Assembly (NCBI RefSeq): GCF_017591425.1
Contig: NW_024466599.1
Location: 28,620,001 to 28,684,000, forward strand
Reading direction: 5' to 3'
Origin: Ochotona curzoniae
Lineage: Eukaryota > Chordata > Mammalia > Lagomorpha > Ochotonidae
DNA: 64,000 nucleotides
Numbering within the stretch: the stretch's first letter is position 1; each line of letters begins with the position of its first letter. The position numbers and the translations under genes were made by a program. This document shows positions 60,685 through 64,000 of this stretch, piece after piece. Below the pieces are notes generated by a model. The model made no database searches, was not told the DNA's origin, and worked only from the letters and a program-made list of their open reading frames with translations.

Positions 60685-62545
60685 TTTTTCTATAGATTTG
60701 GAAATAAAAATGACTAAATACTGACTTTGCATTACTCAGTTCCTCCCCACCAATCCCACCTTTATGTTGGACAATTTTAACATCTTAGATTCTGGATGTA
60801 CAGTTTTTCCTATGGAGCCTAGAAATTGCTTTAACTATAATAAAAGACATTTGAGATAAATGTCTTGCACTGTCGCTAATATATTCTTTTTTGATAAAAT
60901 TACTGTCTCAGAGCTCTTAATTAGCGCTTAAAATTTTTTATGAGGCAGCATCTTAAACCTTTACAATTCCTATAGTTTTGTAGAAGATATGGCAACATGT
61001 TAATCACTGTGACATCCATGGTGTACATTTAATCCTTCTTTTTCAAAGCATTTTAAGGTGAAAGTACAAAAATGATAAAAGGAAATACATGGGATCTATT
61101 TACATGATAGAAGAAAAACAAGCTAATTTCTACTTAAAAGAGAGAGCCAGAGTTCAGTTGAGCTACTCCTTTACAAAATAAGCAAACTGCCAACACTCTC
61201 TTACTGCGGTGTGTCCTCTGATGCCAAGGAGAGGGCAACAGGAGTCGAAGAGGTGCCTGGCAGAGCCTGCTGAATCAGGCTGGGCTGCATAGCTGAGAGG
61301 TCTTAAAGGTCAGCCATGGCATTGAAAGAGACACTTAAGCTTAAGCACTTTTCATGCTCCAGTGAGTAAATTGTTAATGGACAGATAACACAATCTCAAT
61401 CTCTGATCCTACTTCATGGAAAAACCATACCAGGAGGCCCATGGAGGAAAAAAATGTGAAAAATAGTAAGTGAGGTTAGAGAGTTTAAAACCATTGACTG
61501 CATATCTGCCCCTGAGTTTAACATTAACTTTCAGATAAGAAGGAGTATCTGAATCAAAGCTCTCCCTTTAGAAACAAGAACTGTGGAAGTGAACGGACAC
61601 ATCAAAAGCCACAGATCTCTTTTCCATGTGTGAAATAGCATGAGACGAGATAAAAAGCCAGCCGGTTCAGCTTCTACTGTTACCACAAGGGGGACACCTT
61701 CTTCGGACAAAAACTGTGAAAAGGACAGTGAAAGCAAGGAAAGAGCTTTTTCTGTGTAATTCTCCTCTCGCTCCTGCATGCAGCTCATGGAGGAAGCTGG
61801 TGAAAGGCTATCTGAGGAATTATGTGACAATCGGGAACATTCTGCTTATTCTTGTGTGCTTTCTTGACTGTGTCTTGTCGTCTAACTTAGATGTATGCAG
61901 ATTCTCTTGAGACATGATTCTGAAGCTGCTTTGCTCAGGTTTATTCCTATTCTTTTTTTTTTTTAATGAAAGCTTGTTTGGCACGTGGAAAGAATGAACA
62001 TGTTTCCTTTAAGTGTCAGAAGGGAAGTTTTAGATGACAGTGTGTACCAGCTGTGTGCGGTGTGTGTGTGTATGTGTATTATTTTTTAAGGAAAGTGACC
62101 AAAGGGATGAGGGAAGAAAAGAAAAACATGCCTGTTTTCACTAAGCTATTAATCTAGTTCAGATTTTGCTTTCCTCCCACTAGAAATCATCTTTCTTTAC
62201 TTGCAAAGGTGACTTAAGTTTGCATGAACTTCTTCCATGGTTCATATTATGTACAATTTGATTTCTTTCCTTGTTGGACACTTTTCAGGAGAGTGTCTGC
62301 ATCTCAGCATTCTCATGATCATGTTGACTATCATGTTGACTCAGAACGTTTCGGTGAGAATGGACAGTGCATGTCAAGCCTTCCGTGACAGAGGCGTGCA
62401 TCTCAGTGGAGGTGAATGAAATGCTGGAGCTGGTAACAGCTCTGGAACAGGGGAATGCTATGCCAAGGCCGCATGTCTCAAAGGTCTGTGTCAGAATCCC
62501 AACAGAATCATAAGAGCAGGAACAGTCATTGTCTGACTGTACATG
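60685..62545. other. Upstream DNA, no recognised feature
   Basis: Unique-looking sequence. It includes a 12-bp tandem pair (atcatgttgact twice, about 62319-62342) and a short TG-rich stretch near 62055-62080. No gene is supported. Confidence 0.45.
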
Positions 62546-62549
62546 TCAT

Positions 62550-62755
62550 TTGTTGAGCACAGCATGGAATGCTTGGCGGACATGATCTCAGCTGACTGGT
62601 GCATGGATCCTTGGAGGGTGTGAGAGTACCTGTTCTGCAGGTAAAACACACTGAGGCTTAGAGAATGACAGAAACAGTGACTCCTTACTGCAATGTGCAG
62701 CAGAAACATACCAATCTGATCTCTCTGCTTATTTTCACTACCTGTCAAATCAGGG
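62550..62755 (-). repeat. Possible MIR remnant, minus
   Basis: 'ttgttgagcacagcatggaatgc' then 'gttctgcaggtaaaacacactgaggcttagagaatgaca' follow antisense MIR order. Diverged. Confidence 0.45.
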
Positions 62756-62759
62756 CATG

Positions 62760-64000
62760 ATGTGCCCTACCATTTTGCTATGCTAATGTGGAATGACACA
62801 ATCCGTGTGAATGAAAACACATGCACGTAGAAGTGTTTGCACTAAGGTGAATGTTCCTTACAGGCAAGGTGCAGAATCAGAACCGACCCCTCCCAAAGTG
62901 GGAGAAGACAGAGCAAAAGCAAAGGAACATGTCCTGCTGTGGTCCAAGTTCTATGTGTTTTCACAAATCTTCCAAGTCTATTACCTTCCTAATACTTCTT
63001 GTTACTCCTTACAGATGTCACAGCAGGTGGTAAGAGAGGAAGTTAGGTAGAGACATTCAATTTCACTTTGAGATGACATTTTGGTGGAGAAGGAGAGAAG
63101 GAAGTTTACAGGCGAAACACAGACTGCCTTAGTCCTCTGCTTCTCCACAGGCTCAGTACTCAGCCCGGAGTTTCAGCTCCATCAGATTCCTCTTGTTAAC
63201 CTTGCATGACGCCAAGGACTGAGTATGGAAAAGCATCAGAAGGTCTGTTGGCAACATTCTTCCATGGAAAAAAAAATCCAACACTTTAGCCAATAAACCG
63301 CATTTCTAAGTCACTAAAGAGCCAGTACTGCATTAGTCACTCTTCAAATTGTGAAGTATTGTTTGAAGTGAGAGACCCATCACTCTACCACCATCTACCA
63401 CCACCTGAAGATAGGGCTCTAATGGTTTTACAAGATGTCATTACGTCTGTTAGGAATAAATACCAAAACCTGTCTTTCCCTCCCAGTCAGAAAACAAGTC
63501 ATGAGCATTTTGATGACATTTAATATGCACAGAATTTTCTCCACCGAGGAACGAGTGAAACTGCATGGAGATTGTATTTATATTCAAGAAAAAATATGCA
63601 TCATCTAAACAACATTCATCACTTGGAATATGCAATCACATATTTATGAGGACAGATGCAATGTGCTTGACTTTAAAACATGAGGCTCATTGGAAAGCAT
63701 GGAGAGATGGGCTTCTTGTTATTGTGTTAACCTTTGATGATTGATGTCGATTCTAAAGGGGAACCTCAGTATTTCAGAGGGCAATAAGAACAAAACAATT
63801 TTATTGTGGAGGCTTCAGATCATTTAATTCTAATTTCATATGCTCTAATTGTTTGTTTTTCTAAATCTTTCATTCCTATAGAGAATGCATAAACTGCCTC
63901 TTTTTTTTAAAACATAAATCATTAATTTATTCAGTACTGATTAGAACCTACTAGATACTCAGCATTTCAATGAGCTTTGTGGAAACGAAGATGGGTGTCC
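62760..64000. other. Right end of window, no recognised feature
   Basis: Unique-looking sequence with short open frames only. Confidence 0.45.

Noticed and set aside
1..64000. CRISPR arrays, operons, tRNA/rRNA genes or a novel prokaryotic-type system.
   Set aside because: The window is mammalian nuclear DNA. No regularly spaced repeats with unique spacers and no RNA gene other than SINE-borne tRNA-like promoters were seen.

Overview
This window is vertebrate nuclear DNA from a mammal. It is almost all non-coding: one protein-coding exon, long introns, many SINEs and dinucleotide microsatellites, and one CpG island. About twenty interspersed repeats belong to the lagomorph CSINE family. It is a tRNA-derived SINE with a B-box-like GGTTCGAATCC, a 'gcctgggaaagcag' block and an A-rich tail after 'tttccaataaaa'. 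This points to Lagomorpha. The tail style reminds me more of pika (Ochotona) than of rabbit, but that species call is a weak inference from memory.

The one gene I can name is SLC8A1, which encodes the cardiac-type sodium/calcium exchanger NCX1. It lies on the minus strand. Its large first coding exon (exon 2) is at about 4499-6328. This exon carries the start codon, signal peptide, first five membrane segments, the XIP autoinhibitory segment, all of CBD1 and the start of CBD2. Sequence below 4498 is the following intron. Everything above 6328 is the 5' region of the gene, where alternative non-coding first exons lie in other mammals. A CpG island at about 25.3-27.0 kb, some 20 kb upstream of exon 2, is the best candidate for the GC-rich (brain/general) SLC8A1 promoter. 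Other first exons, such as the cardiac one, were not recognised and may lie beyond the window.

Layout: 1-4.43 kb, intron with a perfect SINE-derived hairpin and two CSINEs; 4.43-6.33 kb, (CA)n and exon 2; 6.85-7.78 kb, a 5'-inverted L1 with target-site duplication; 9.47-12.3 kb, a dense CSINE cluster with an inverted templated insertion; 12.4-16.1 kb, little recognisable; 16.5-29.0 kb, no CSINE at all, with the CpG island and a 400-bp TG minisatellite; 29-38 kb, a CSINE-poor stretch with an exact 250-bp tandem duplication; 38-41.3 kb, a CSINE cluster in alternating orientation; 41-64 kb, intron-like DNA with scattered CSINEs, L2/MIR remnants, one LTR remnant and long (GT)n/(AC)n tracts.

No bacterial-type system, CRISPR array, rRNA gene or intact second gene was found. 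The most interesting items are structural: two apparent fold-back/template-switch events, the exact tandem duplication, the twin-primed L1, and features around exon 2 relevant to its known tendency to form a circular RNA. All coordinates of repeats are estimates by eye unless a target-site duplication fixes them.
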